Positions 35,032 to 43,813 of a stretch of DNA of 64,000 bases are shown here, piece after piece. A model generated the notes under the pieces. That model did no database searches and had not been told where the DNA came from. It worked only from the letters and a program-made list of their open reading frames with translations. The stretch comes from Pseudothermotoga thermarum DSM 5069 (GTDB lineage: Bacteria > Thermotogota > Thermotogae > Thermotogales > DSM-5069), in assembly GCF_000217815.1 (NCBI RefSeq), contig NC_015707.1:310001-374000 (forward strand), given 5' to 3'. The position numbers and the translations under genes were made by a program. Position 1 is the first letter of the stretch. Every line of letters begins with the position of its first letter.

Positions 35032-36415
35032 ATTCATAGAAAAATTGCAGCAGATAGTCGGTGTGGAAAATGTCAAAACTGATCCAGATGAACTTGAAAG
35101 GTATTCTAAGGATGAGACAAGTGAAATAGAGCATCAAACACCACTTTGTGTGGTCTTTCCAACAACGGCTGAAGAGGTCAGTCAAATAATGAAACTTGCA
35201 AACCTTTACAAAGTTCCAGTCACTCCAAGGGGCGCTGGAACAGGTTTATCGGGCGGAGCTGTACCAATAAAAGGTGGAATAGTTCTTTCGTTGGAAAAAA
35301 TGAACAGAATAGTAGAAATCGACAGGGAAAACATGGTTGCGGTTGTTGAACCTGGCGTCATAACCGATGAGATTCAAAAACTCGCCGAAGAGTATGGTTT
35401 GTTCTACGCTGGTGATCCTGCAAGCAGCGAAAGTTCATCCATCGGCGGGAACGTTGCCGAAAATGCGGGTGGAGTCAAGGTGATGAAATACGGTCCAACC
35501 AGTCACCACATTTTGGGATTGGAAGTTGTCCTACCAACTGGAGAGATAGTCAACTTCGGCGGGAAAGTTTTGAAAAACGTCATGGGTTATGACATGGTGA
35601 GGTTGTTTGTCGGAAGCGAAGGAACTCTTGGAATAGTCACCAAGATCATCGTCAGGTTGATACCAAAACCAAAGTATTTTGCAACACTGCTTGTGCCGTT
35701 TGACAACGTTGAGAGGGCAGTTCTTTCGGTGCCGAAAATTCTCTCTGAATCGGGAATTTTGCCAACTTCCATAGAGCTGATGGACAAACAATCTGCTTTG
35801 ATGGCTTCTACATTTTTGTCTGAAAACATTCCTCATCAAGACGCCGAATGCCATTTGATAATAGAAGTTGACGGAACAGACAAGGATGGACTTGCAAGAA
35901 CCTACATAAACCTTGGTGAAAAACTGCAGCAGATGGGAGCTTTGGAAGTTTACATTGCAGACAACAGGTACCAAAGGCTGAAAATCTGGAAATTCAGAAA
36001 AGCGATAGCAGAAGGAATAATTGCCTTCAGACCAAGGCATTGTATGGAAGATGTCAGCGTGCCGATCAAAGAGATACCAAAACTGATAATGAAAACCTAC
36101 GAAATCGCAGAGGAAAACAAATTAGAAGTTCTCAACTTTGGACACGTTGGAGATGGAAATGTCCATGTCACATTCTTAAAACCAGAGCAAATGAGCGAAC
36201 AACTTTGGAAAGAAAATCTTGAAAAAGCTTTGGTTGATTTGTACCAAACCACAGCTAAACTTGGAGGAACGATCACAGGTGAACATGGTATAGGCATCAA
36301 AAGGAAAAAGTACCTTAGCATTTTCATGTCGAAAAATGAGTTAGATTTGATGAAAAAACTCAAACGCATTTTTGACCCCAACAACGTGTTAAATCCAGGC
36401 AAGGTGTTTGATTAA
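35024..36415 (+). CDS. FAD-linked 2-hydroxyacid dehydrogenase (GlcD / Etf-linked lactate dehydrogenase type)
   Basis: A 463-residue flavoenzyme with an N-terminal FAD-binding (PP-loop) domain: TPRGAGTGLSGGAVPIKGG near residue 66, then AGDPASSESSSIGGNVAENA. The C-terminal FAD-oxidase domain holds the segment NFGHVGDGNVHVTFL and ends in the GEHGIGIKRKKYL motif. GlcD-family enzymes oxidise D-lactate, glycolate or related 2-hydroxyacids. No GlcF-type iron-sulfur partner follows, but EtfB and EtfA precede it, the arrangement of Acetobacterium-type confurcating lactate dehydrogenase. D-lactate from the neighbouring murQ route is one possible substrate. I start at ATG 35024 with GGAGA at 8 bases. 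Confidence 0.88.
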   Translation: MREFIEKLQQIVGVENVKTDPDELERYSKDETSEIEHQTPLCVVFPTTAEEVSQIMKLANLYKVPVTPRGAGTGLSGGAVPIKGGIVLSLEKMNRIVEIDRENMVAVVEPGVITDEIQKLAEEYGLFYAGDPASSESSSIGGNVAENAGGVKVMKYGPTSHHILGLEVVLPTGEIVNFGGKVLKNVMGYDMVRLFVGSEGTLGIVTKIIVRLIPKPKYFATLLVPFDNVERAVLSVPKILSESGILPTSIELMDKQSALMASTFLSENIPHQDAECHLIIEVDGTDKDGLARTYINLGEKLQQMGALEVYIADNRYQRLKIWKFRKAIAEGIIAFRPRHCMEDVSVPIKEIPKLIMKTYEIAEENKLEVLNFGHVGDGNVHVTFLKPEQMSEQLWKENLEKALVDLYQTTAKLGGTITGEHGIGIKRKKYLSIFMSKNELDLMKKLKRIFDPNNVLNPGKVFD

Positions 36416-36493
36416 GTCTCAAAACTGCCCCCTTAGAAGTTATTCAGCCGTAAGACATACGCTTTTCAAATTTGCTTTAAGATGTTAAAGTCG

Positions 36494-36529
36494 ACTTGCC
36501 ATCATTTTGTGGAAATGGTTAAGTTTTTT
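36494..36529 (+). terminator. Possible terminator after the etf operon
   Basis: ACTTGCCAT and ATGGTTAAGT form an imperfect stem (ACTT and CCAT blocks paired, one internal mismatch loop) with a 12-base loop, followed directly by TTTTTT. It is 78 bases beyond the dehydrogenase stop. Confidence 0.4.
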
Positions 36530-36594
36530 GATTGTCAAATTTTTTAACTAAAATCTACTAGAGTTTGTCGATAATAATTCTGCAAGAAATATGG

Positions 36595-36712
36595 TAGAAT
36601 AATAAAACAAAAGCGACATAGACTTGTGTTTCTCGGCGGTTATTATCAACCTCGGTCAAGCTAAGGCGGAGCTAATAACAAATTCTCTTCGATATCGCAG
36701 GGAGGCGTTAAG
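36595..36712 (+). promoter_or_regulatory. Extended -10 promoter and possibly structured leader of the chemoreceptor gene
   Basis: TGG-TAGAAT (box at 36595-36600) resembles an extended -10; no good -35 is seen. The leader of about 105 bases could fold: GCGA at 36613-36616 pairs with TCGC at 36695-36698, right before the GGGAGG ribosome site, and GTTATTA at 36639-36645 pairs perfectly with TAATAAC at 36673-36679, enclosing a GC-rich segment. I do not recognise it as a known riboswitch. The remaining part of the 297-base gap, 36530-36594, shows nothing more. Confidence 0.35.
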
Positions 36713-38716
36713 ATGAGATCAGTTCGTGGAAAAATGCTTGTGTTGGTGCTTCTACCGGTAGTTGTTTTGCTTGCTGTTGCGGCGTTGCTGACGTATCAAC
36801 AGGTGAATGCGAATTTCACAAAAACTGTGCAAGATCTCAGCAACGAAGTTGCTCAAAACGCAGCTGAAACGGTTGATCGCTGGATTGAGGGAATTCTCAG
36901 AGAAGTTAAGTTCCTTGCTGAAACAGATGCAGCAAGAAAAGCATTGGAAAGCGGTGATTGGAGCAATCTCATGGAATCATATTTACCTCCACGTCTTAAG
37001 ACAAGATCTCACTTTGAAGTGTTTTTCATAGCCTATCCAGATGGAACTGCCCCAACGACAGCTGGTTCAGTTGTAAATGTGGCAGACAGACAGTACTTCA
37101 TAGACATAATGAAAAACAACAAACCTTTTGCGGTAAGCAACGCTTTGATTTCAAGAGCTACCGGCGCAAAAATTTTTGTCGTTGCAGCGCCTGTCAAGTC
37201 TACAGAAGGAAAACTTCTTGGTTTGTTTGGTGCGACTGTTCTTCTTGACACTATCACGAAGATGGCTGAAAACATCAAAGTAGGTCAAGCTGGATATGGC
37301 ATGATCGTCGATTCAACTGGTTTGGTGATAGCACATCCAAACAAAGATCTTGTGATGAACCTTAACGTACTTCAATCTTCAAAGGAAGGATTCAAAGGAC
37401 TTGAAGAAGTTGGCAAGAAAATGCTTGCAGGTGAAACAGGTTATCAAAAAATAACGACAAAAGATGGAACTGTGGAATATCTTTTCTACAGCCCCATTGA
37501 AAGTGCTCAAGGTTGGTCTTTTGCAGTTGTAGTTCCAGAAAAACAAATTCTTGCGCCGGTGATGCAGACTGTTACAACGATTTTGATAATCTTTGCAGTC
37601 ATAATAGTTGTTGCAATAATTTTGATATTCCTCACGAGCAACAGCATTTCAAAGCCTTTGAAAAGCCTTGCGACAGCTGCAGAACAGTTTGGTAAAGGAG
37701 ATTTAACAGTTAAGTTTGAAGCAAAAGGTAAAGACGAGATAGCAAAGATGGCTCATGCACTTCAACAAATGGCAGATACTTTGAGAGAATCCTTCAGACA
37801 AATTAGTGAGTCATCGATGCAGGTGAACAGTTCTGCACAAAGTCTTGCAAGTACAGCCGAAGAAGTCAGTGCGACCAGTGAAGAGCTAGCAGCCCAGATG
37901 GACAATGTGAACAAGAACGCACAGAATGCATCTGCTTCGATTCAAGAAGTAACATCCGGAGTTCAAGAAGTAGCAGCAAGCGCGCAGAATGTTTCCAAGG
38001 CGGCGCAAAGTTTAACGGAGAAAGCAAGTTCAGTCAAGACAGCTGCAGACAGAGGAAACGAAGCTGTGAAAACCATAGCAAAGATGATAACAGACACAAA
38101 AGAAAGTGCTCAGAGAACAGAGAAAGTGGTTTTAGAGCTTGCGGAGAATGCCAAGAACATAGGGCAGATAGTGGAGACGATAAACAGCATAGCGGAGCAG
38201 ACGAATTTATTGGCTTTGAATGCTGCGATAGAGGCGGCTAGGGCAGGTGAAGCGGGGCGAGGCTTTGCGGTTGTAGCAGATGAGATAAGGAAATTGGCAG
38301 AAGAGAGCAAGAATGCGACGCAGAGGATAAGTGAGATATTGAGTCAGATACAACAAAGTGCACAGAAGGCAAGTGGAGAGACAGTAGAAGCAGTGAAGCA
38401 GGTGGAGAAGACAGCAGAGCAATCCGTTGTGATAGAGAAAGAACTTTCGAGCATACTGAGTGAAGTTAGAGAGATAAGCGGTATGATAGAAAGCTTAGCT
38501 GCAAGTTCGCAGCAGATGAGTGCGGCGGCGGAAGAGATGAGCAGTGCGATGGACACGGCTACAAGGTCGATAACGGACATAGCACATCAGATAGACGAGA
38601 TGTTGAGTGCGGTGAAGCAGCAAGCTGAGGCAAGTCAGCAGGTGAGTGGATCAAGTGAAGAGCTGAGTGCTATAGCAGAATCTTTGGTGGAGCAAGTGAA
38701 GAAGTTTAAAATATGA
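36713..38716 (+). CDS. Methyl-accepting chemotaxis protein with dCache sensor
   Basis: A 667-residue transmembrane chemoreceptor. Membrane helix 1 is at about residues 8-29. An extracytoplasmic dCache-like domain (about 30-280) includes [20 protein letters not shown] and [16 protein letters not shown], motifs of amino-acid- or organic-acid-binding receptors. Helix 2 is at about 285-310 ([19 protein letters not shown]), followed by HAMP (about 311-363) and the long signalling coiled coil. The hairpin tip [18 protein letters not shown] is near residue 495. From about base 38140 onward the codon choice changes (many GCG, AGG, ATA and CAG codons), suggesting that the signalling segment is shared with or copied from a paralogue. 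Strong terminator follows. Confidence 0.95.
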   Translation: MRSVRGKMLVLVLLPVVVLLAVAALLTYQQVNANFTKTVQDLSNEVAQNAAETVDRWIEGILREVKFLAETDAARKALESGDWSNLMESYLPPRLKTRSHFEVFFIAYPDGTAPTTAGSVVNVADRQYFIDIMKNNKPFAVSNALISRATGAKIFVVAAPVKSTEGKLLGLFGATVLLDTITKMAENIKVGQAGYGMIVDSTGLVIAHPNKDLVMNLNVLQSSKEGFKGLEEVGKKMLAGETGYQKITTKDGTVEYLFYSPIESAQGWSFAVVVPEKQILAPVMQTVTTILIIFAVIIVVAIILIFLTSNSISKPLKSLATAAEQFGKGDLTVKFEAKGKDEIAKMAHALQQMADTLRESFRQISESSMQVNSSAQSLASTAEEVSATSEELAAQMDNVNKNAQNASASIQEVTSGVQEVAASAQNVSKAAQSLTEKASSVKTAADRGNEAVKTIAKMITDTKESAQRTEKVVLELAENAKNIGQIVETINSIAEQTNLLALNAAIEAARAGEAGRGFAVVADEIRKLAEESKNATQRISEILSQIQQSAQKASGETVEAVKQVEKTAEQSVVIEKELSSILSEVREISGMIESLAASSQQMSAAAEEMSSAMDTATRSITDIAHQIDEMLSAVKQQAEASQQVSGSSEELSAIAESLVEQVKKFKI

Positions 38717-38735
38717 AAACCAACCTATGATCAGG

Positions 38736-38759
38736 GCGGCGCGGCTGCGCCGCTTTTTT
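38736..38759 (+). terminator. Rho-independent terminator of the chemoreceptor gene
   Basis: GCGGCGC, a GGCT loop, GCGCCGC, then TTTTTT. Seven GC pairs with a clean U-tract. Confidence 0.92.
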
Positions 38760-38822
38760 GTTGCAACAGTATTATATAAGTAATGGCAAAGGTGTTTGTT
38801 TTCAATCACCACAACGAACGCG

Positions 38823-38869
38823 ACCAACCAAGTTGGTTGGTTCTTTCAGACTGCAGTCCACTATATAGT
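38823..38869. repeat. Cluster of three perfect palindromes in a non-coding region
   Basis: Within 47 bases lie ACCAACCAA-G-TTGGTTGGT (38823-38841), GACTGCAGTC (38849-38858) and ACTATATAGT (38860-38869). They lie in the 327-base gap between two convergent chemoreceptor genes. No open reading frame is credible there; the rest of the gap (38870-39043) is AT-rich with no further structure. It could be a set of protein-binding sites, an RNA hairpin, or the remains of a mobile element. Confidence 0.45.
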
Positions 38870-39043
38870 ATACGCTCTGAAAAAATATAACATTCGTTAA
38901 TCTTTCGCTTTAATTCGGCTTTTTTGACGATTTCTTTTAAGATTTTGACCGAGTAATGATGAATTTTGAAAAAACTTGTTTTGATTTATCAAAAATGAAA
39001 AGCTACGGGTCGAAGTGCTTTAGCATAAGCAAAACTTTGAATA

Positions 39044-40327
39044 TCAAGACTTTTCAAATTCTTCTTTCATCTGTTTCTTGAGTTGCAGAAAGTACTCCAA
39101 CAACTCCAAAGACGCTTTTGCCATCGTTTCGGCAGCCTCGGGTGTAGCCTTGTCAACAAGCTCTTGACCATACTCGTGAAAGCGCCTGTGATATTCCTCT
39201 ATTGCTTTCCAAGCAGAAAGATGTCCAAACTTCTTGCCACCTTCACCATAATACCATCTTCCAAACGCACAATCCGTGTGCTTGGTAATTTTTTCACCAG
39301 ATCCAACCTTTGGTAAGAGGTTTCTTATAAACTTTGCATGATCATAAAGCCTTCCTGCAAGTGTGTGAATCGGCGTCTTTTCTTCCAAAGTTTTTAAAGG
39401 CTCTTCGAGAACTGGATTTGCAATCGATGCCACGAGACTGGCGTTTCCCGTACAACTTGCTCCGAAGTTTGCCATAGCAGCTAATTTTTGCGCCAGATTA
39501 GCCAAATCTTCCGCAGTTGTCGTTATCTCGTTGATATTCTGGGAAATTTCACTGACACTCTTGGATGCCTCAACTATTTTTTCCTTGCTTTCTTCTATGT
39601 TTTTGAAAATCGTGTCAACCTTGCTGGAATACTTACTAAAAGAATTGACAACCATTTCGTTGACGCGGTTGGCAGATTCTATAAGCTGCTTCAGCTCGTT
39701 TGTCAAAGTTTCAACCATCTTCACCGCATTCTTGGTGTTTGCAGCAAGTTTCCTGACTTCTTCCGCCACAACCGCAAAGCCCCTTCCATGTTCTCCTGCC
39801 CTTGCTGCCTCTATTGCAGCGTTCAACGCCAAAAGATTTGTCTGTTCTGCTATGTCTTCCACCTCTTTGCCTATCTCCGAAATCTTCATGAATCTTTGCC
39901 CTATTTCATTCAACTCACCTGTAACGTTCTCTATTCCTTCTGAGACTTCCGAAAAAAGCTTTTTCATCTCTTGCATCATTTCCATGTTTTGCTCGGCAAG
40001 AGCCGTCAGTTGGTGATGGAATGAATTTGTCTCTTCCACCGATGCGTTCACATTCTCAACGGAAGCAGTTAGTTCTTCAGTTGCAGATGCTTGTGTCTCA
40101 GCTTCGCTGGCGGTTTCATCAGCTTTGATCTTACTCCAAGTTGCCAAAAGCTCTGTGTGTGCCATCACAAAAGTTCCAACTGAAATGGAAAAATACAAAT
40201 CGCCTTCTGCAACAAGTTTAGACTTTGCTGCATTATCCGCTGCACTTTCTAAACTTTCTTGCGGTGATAAAATTAAGTCAGCACTAAAATTGTTTTGTGT
40301 TTGTGTTTTTCGTTTGAAGAATGCCAT
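39044..40327 (-). CDS. Soluble chemoreceptor with C-terminal CZB zinc-binding domain
   Basis: A 427-residue chemotaxis transducer without membrane segments. The MCP signalling region is in the middle, with the tip [20 protein letters not shown]. The C-terminal part is a chemoreceptor zinc-binding (CZB) domain: the motif [14 protein letters not shown] provides the Cys and one His of the zinc site, and further His residues lie in YDHAKF and [13 protein letters not shown] receptors sense zinc or oxidants such as hypochlorous acid in other bacteria. The N-terminal 90 residues are not recognised. I use the ATG at 40327 with GGAGG at 7 bases; a neighbouring ATG at 40330 is possible. Confidence 0.9.
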   Translation of the reverse strand: MAFFKRKTQTQNNFSADLILSPQESLESAADNAAKSKLVAEGDLYFSISVGTFVMAHTELLATWSKIKADETASEAETQASATEELTASVENVNASVEETNSFHHQLTALAEQNMEMMQEMKKLFSEVSEGIENVTGELNEIGQRFMKISEIGKEVEDIAEQTNLLALNAAIEAARAGEHGRGFAVVAEEVRKLAANTKNAVKMVETLTNELKQLIESANRVNEMVVNSFSKYSSKVDTIFKNIEESKEKIVEASKSVSEISQNINEITTTAEDLANLAQKLAAMANFGASCTGNASLVASIANPVLEEPLKTLEEKTPIHTLAGRLYDHAKFIRNLLPKVGSGEKITKHTDCAFGRWYYGEGGKKFGHLSAWKAIEEYHRRFHEYGQELVDKATPEAAETMAKASLELLEYFLQLKKQMKEEFEKS

Positions 40328-40440
40328 CATAACACCTCCCAGAAACGATTCACATTTATATTTAGACATTTAGTGTTCATATTTTAATTAAAGTTCTTTT
40401 GCAAAAAAAAAAAACAAAAGGTTACAAAAGGATTAGCAAC

Positions 40441-40467
40441 GTTCAATTGGATGTATGATCATTGAAC
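40441..40467. repeat. Inverted repeat in the gap upstream of the CZB chemoreceptor
   Basis: GTTCAAT and ATTGAAC separated by 13 bases. The 334-base gap (40328-40661) holds no credible gene. It also contains a 12-base A tract (40402-40413 region) and, on the minus strand, TTGCAA-N17-TATGAA as a possible promoter for the chemoreceptor. Confidence 0.3.
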
Positions 40468-40629
40468 TTAAGCCATAGATCTGAAGAGGGCTTTTTAGTG
40501 AAGGGTGCAAGTAGAAGAAAGATCTTTTTCATTAGATTAGACTTACTTTGGTTGTGACTAGTTGAATTTGTCAAAACGCATCTTCTTAAGCGAAAGCAGC
40601 TACGGAAGCTATTGACAAGTCAGATAATG

Positions 40630-40648
40630 TAACGTGAAAATCACGTTA
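40630..40648. terminator. Hairpin downstream of the nucleotidyltransferase gene
   Basis: TAACGTGA, an AAA loop, TCACGTTA: eight perfect pairs, 13 bases after the minus-strand gene stop. No U-tract follows on either strand, so it may be an RNA end-stabilising hairpin rather than a true terminator. Confidence 0.4.
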
Positions 40649-40661
40649 TCCATGCAAAAGC

Positions 40662-40967
40662 TTAACGATAAACCCACTGAACTTCTTTTTCAATCATTTT
40701 GATAAAACTTGATCCTGAAGCCTTCATTTTTTCAAATTCAAGTTGTGTGTACACAACCAGATCTACGGGAACAACCATTTGAGTCGTATCAAATTCAACA
40801 GCTCGTTTTTCAAATGGAAGTTTTGAATCTTTTACGATTATCACCACATCAAGATCGCTTCCAACACCCCAATCTCCTCGGGCATAAGAACCAAAATATC
40901 CTATTTTCACTATATCATTTCGCTTTTCAACAATTGTTTTCGCCCATTCCAGCAAGGATGAAACCAC
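40662..40967 (-). CDS. Nucleotidyltransferase domain protein (MNT)
   Basis: A 101-residue minimal nucleotidyltransferase. GYFGSYARGDWGVGSDLDVV carries the GSxARG and DxD signature, and a third acidic position is in PVDLVVY. Such proteins pair with HEPN proteins; in some pairs the MNT AMPylates or otherwise blocks its HEPN partner, a toxin-antitoxin arrangement. The HEPN gene is directly upstream. The start is uncertain: I choose GTG 40967, one base after the HEPN stop, behind AAGGA. An ATG at 41021 would overlap the HEPN gene by 53 bases. Confidence 0.85.
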   Translation of the reverse strand: MVSSLLEWAKTIVEKRNDIVKIGYFGSYARGDWGVGSDLDVVIIVKDSKLPFEKRAVEFDTTQMVVPVDLVVYTQLEFEKMKASGSSFIKMIEKEVQWVYR

Positions 40968-40968
40968 C

Positions 40969-41367
40969 TCATCCTTGTTGGGCCATCTTAGAACGGACGA
41001 ACTCAACGATCTCGCTGGCATATTTTATCGCCTCTTCACTTTGAAGAGGTCCATAGTGTTCAAAAGGTGCTCCTTCAGGATGTCCGTTTGGATATCGTGT
41101 TGGAACATAAAAATTGTCGAGTACTTTCGCTTTTTCCAAAAGATCTTCTTCAATTTGAATCTGTTGTGGCAATTCTTTAAGAAGTCTTGATACAACATAT
41201 CCCCAGACTTCTTGACCTAAGTACAAATGAAGTGCTTTAACTGCCTTTTCAGCAGCTTGATGAGCTGCAAAACAAACCCATTCGTGATCGCCGTTCTTTC
41301 TCGACATGATAGCATGATCAAGATCTCGTAAAGCCTGTTTGAGCCAATCAAAGGATCTGTTTGACAT
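40969..41367 (-). CDS. HEPN domain protein (COG2250-like)
   Basis: A 132-residue helical protein. The family pattern is visible: WVCFAAHQAAEKAVKALHLY near residue 30 and YVPTRYPNGHPEGAPFEHYG near residue 88, typical of the archaeal/thermophile HEPN group found next to minimal nucleotidyltransferases. Members may be RNases or just partners of the MNT. The ATG has GGGAG at 9 bases. It precedes the MNT gene with one base between them, so the two are translated together. Confidence 0.85.
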   Translation of the reverse strand: MSNRSFDWLKQALRDLDHAIMSRKNGDHEWVCFAAHQAAEKAVKALHLYLGQEVWGYVVSRLLKELPQQIQIEEDLLEKAKVLDNFYVPTRYPNGHPEGAPFEHYGPLQSEEAIKYASEIVEFVRSKMAQQG

Positions 41368-41381
41368 CTTGACTGACTCCC

Positions 41382-41579
41382 TTATTTTCTACTGATTCTC
41401 ACGAAATGCTCTATCGATCTATCCCACGTTTTTTCGGCATCGTTTGGAAAATAGCAAGCAGGAAGTTCTCCGTGCGATCTGTGGTAAGCCAAGCATTCAC
41501 AGCAAATGCCTTTTCTTGGACAACCAGGGTAAGAACAGTTACACCTCTTTAGGTTTTTTTCCTTGTTTACACAGTTCAT
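41382..41579 (-). CDS. Cys-rich small protein, DUF6485-like
   Basis: A 65-residue protein with eight cysteines arranged as C, CxC, C, CCxC, C ([20 protein letters not shown]), followed by [20 protein letters not shown]. The pattern matches a small family of unknown function that probably binds zinc or iron. ATG with GGAGGGA; it follows the ABC-2 permease by 13 bases and precedes the HEPN gene by 14, so all may be on one transcript. Confidence 0.8.
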   Translation of the reverse strand: MNCVNKEKNLKRCNCSYPGCPRKGICCECLAYHRSHGELPACYFPNDAEKTWDRSIEHFVRISRK

Positions 41580-41592
41580 CCAATCTCCCTCC

Positions 41593-42645
41593 TCATTCTG
41601 GTCTCAAGAATAGCTTACTCGATATCCAAAGCATTATCAAGCCGGTGAGAGCAAAGATCAGATTTATGAAAGCAAAGTATGCAAAACTCATCTCTTGTGC
41701 ACCTGCTGTGAACCTCACAACCTCTGCGGCATATTTGACGGGGAGAAAGTACGAAACGTATCTTAAAGGACGTGGAAGGAAAGTTATCGGAAAATAAACT
41801 CCCGCGAAGAACACCATGACTGTATTCAAAAGCGAAGCAGCATTTGAAGCGGCGTTTGGATTTTTCAAAAGGGCAACGAGCAAAAGCCCAACTGCCATCA
41901 TACCAAGTGTGATGAAAACAACGCTTGGTATCAACAAAAACCAGTTGAAATTCAAAGAGCTTTTAAAGAGTACTCTTGCGATAATTAGGGTAAAAATCAA
42001 AGAGATGAAACTGAGAATCATCCTAACGGTTGCAACCTCAAGTACCAAGAAAGATTTCTTCACACCTGTTAGAAATACTCTGCGTAAAACACCTGTTTTT
42101 CGATATCTTCCAAATACTGTTATCATCGAAAACATACCGTTTGAAAGCATCGACAAAGATAAAACACCTGTCAGCATGTAATCAAATTCACTCAATTGCT
42201 CTTTCCCTTTTGGTATTTCAAAAATATCAAATACAAGAAATGATTTCAGTTGATTCCTTTCTTTTTCCAAGAGCGCCTTGGTTGTGCTTTCAATTGTTTT
42301 AAGTTCGCCGATCAGTGAAGGATCTTCTCTGTAATAGATCTCGATTCGGTTGTCCTCTACATACAATGCAAAAGAGAATTTCCCATCTTTTATACCTTCT
42401 ACTATTTGCTGTTTTGAATCCAATACAACAAGATTCCAGTTTTCCACCTTTTTCAGACTGTCAACGACGGCTTGATCTGTTGTGAAGATCGCCACAGTTC
42501 TTTTTGAGCCACCTTCATTCGAGAAGATATAGCCAAACAGAATCAAAAAGATCACTGGGAAAAACACCGTGAAGAAAAGCTCCACTTTGTTCCTAAGACT
42601 TTCTTTTATGTAAGCTTTGCCGAAGGCAAAAAAACTCTCACTCAT
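41593..42645 (-). CDS. ABC-2 type transporter permease (second)
   Basis: A 350-residue membrane subunit of an ABC exporter. Layout: one N-terminal helix ([20 protein letters not shown]), a soluble loop of about 130 residues, then five helices near the C-terminus. The segment with [18 protein letters not shown] is typical of the ABC-2 family. Its ATG overlaps the first permease stop by 8 bases. With the first permease and the ATPase it would form a drug, lipid or peptide exporter; the cargo is unknown. Confidence 0.88.
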   Translation of the reverse strand: MSESFFAFGKAYIKESLRNKVELFFTVFFPVIFLILFGYIFSNEGGSKRTVAIFTTDQAVVDSLKKVENWNLVVLDSKQQIVEGIKDGKFSFALYVEDNRIEIYYREDPSLIGELKTIESTTKALLEKERNQLKSFLVFDIFEIPKGKEQLSEFDYMLTGVLSLSMLSNGMFSMITVFGRYRKTGVLRRVFLTGVKKSFLVLEVATVRMILSFISLIFTLIIARVLFKSSLNFNWFLLIPSVVFITLGMMAVGLLLVALLKNPNAASNAASLLNTVMVFFAGVYFPITFLPRPLRYVSYFLPVKYAAEVVRFTAGAQEMSFAYFAFINLIFALTGLIMLWISSKLFLRPE

Positions 42646-43804
42646 AGCTCATCACCTTTCTAAAGTTGAGAAGGAAAACAACCAAACCAGCGATCAGCCA
42701 AATTGCAGGAACACCCCAAAGCTGTATTGAACTGAAGTTGTAAGGACTCTGACCTATGACTGTTCTGAGATTTTCAACAAGATAAGTCGTCGGCAGTGAC
42801 AAGGCTATGTAGTTCATAATCTTTGGCATGCCGAAGTTCAGCACAGGAAAATAAAGGCCACCAAGGAACATAAGAAGCTGATAGCTTATCTGACAAAAAA
42901 CCATGGCGGTTGAGAATTTTTTGAAAAAGGAAGCTATCATCATCCCAAAAGATAGTGAAACAAGCATCGAAAAGATCAATCTGACGATGAAGTCGAGTGA
43001 TAACACCGATTTATCAACCTTGAATATCGTCAAACCAACTGAGTAAACCAACACCGCTGAAATGATCATCATGAAGGTGAAACTCAAAATCATGGAAAAG
43101 AAGTACTGTAAACCATTCGTCGGGGTTGTGTATATTCTCTTGTTGACACCTTCGGTTCTGTTGTAGATCAAGTTGAGCGAGAGGTTGAAGATACCTATGG
43201 AAAGTATCGCCATCAGGATTATTCCTGGAAAAATGTAGTTGTTGTAGTTGAACTTCGACGCTTGCCTTTGAACTGGGATTGACTGGATGACGAATTCTTC
43301 GTAAGGTCTGTTCAGTCTGGCAAAGCTTTGTCTTCCCATTTCAAGGTCAATCTGCTGAAGAACATTCTCAAGAATCTGCGTAGCTAAGGAGGATTCAAAT
43401 GTGTTTGAGATTTTGTAAAGTTCAACCTTAGCAGGCGATTGTGCAAACAAAGCTCTGAACATGGCGGCGTTGAAACCAGAGGGAACGTTCAATATACAAT
43501 CGATTTTTCCCTTCTTTAAGGCATCAATTGCTTCTTCAATCGATTGAAAACGGTTTATCGAGAAAGGTTCGGGATTCAACTGTGCAAGAACTTCATCCAA
43601 GATCTTGCCAAAACCGGCCGGACTTTCATTCCAAACAAGTCCAAGTCTAAAGTTTATCGAACTTGGGTTTTCCGAATACATACCAGAAAAAACGGATACG
43701 AGGATGAAAAACAGTATCAATGGAAAAATGAAGGACCAGAAAATGCCGTTGAATTCGCGTGTTTCGTTCAAAAATATGGCTTTGGCGAATTTGAAAATTT
43801 TCAT
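42638..43804 (-). CDS. ABC-2 type transporter permease (first)
   Basis: A 388-residue membrane protein of the YhgE/NatB-like ABC-2 layout: an N-terminal helix (FWSFIFPLILFFILVSVFSG), a large extracytoplasmic loop (about 45-190), then five C-terminal helices including MFLGGLYFPVLNFGMP. It pairs with the second permease as a heterodimer. ATG with GAGGTGA; 9 bases after the ATPase gene. Confidence 0.88.
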   Translation of the reverse strand: MKIFKFAKAIFLNETREFNGIFWSFIFPLILFFILVSVFSGMYSENPSSINFRLGLVWNESPAGFGKILDEVLAQLNPEPFSINRFQSIEEAIDALKKGKIDCILNVPSGFNAAMFRALFAQSPAKVELYKISNTFESSLATQILENVLQQIDLEMGRQSFARLNRPYEEFVIQSIPVQRQASKFNYNNYIFPGIILMAILSIGIFNLSLNLIYNRTEGVNKRIYTTPTNGLQYFFSMILSFTFMMIISAVLVYSVGLTIFKVDKSVLSLDFIVRLIFSMLVSLSFGMMIASFFKKFSTAMVFCQISYQLLMFLGGLYFPVLNFGMPKIMNYIALSLPTTYLVENLRTVIGQSPYNFSSIQLWGVPAIWLIAGLVVFLLNFRKVMSYE

Positions 43805-43813
43805 GCGATCACC

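Noticed and set aside
36600-36712. Cyclic di-GMP (GEMM-I) riboswitch before the chemoreceptor
   Set aside because: Such switches often precede receptor genes, but the conserved GGCAAACC and GCAAAGC elements and the tetraloop-receptor pair are absent.
39488-40016. Two long open frames opposite the CZB chemoreceptor
   Set aside because: They are antisense shadows of the helical signalling domain; no start signals or family motifs.
40402-40413. 12-base A tract as a regulatory element
   Set aside because: A homopolymer alone is not evidence of function and may vary or be a sequencing artefact.
40967-41021. ATG 41021 as start of the nucleotidyltransferase
   Set aside because: It would overlap the HEPN gene by 53 bases without a ribosome site, and the extra residues match no family pattern.
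40662-41367. MntA/HepT toxin-antitoxin system proper
   Set aside because: The HEPN protein looks like the COG2250 group (YVPTRYPNG pattern), not the HepT/DUF86 group, so only a general HEPN/MNT pair is claimed.
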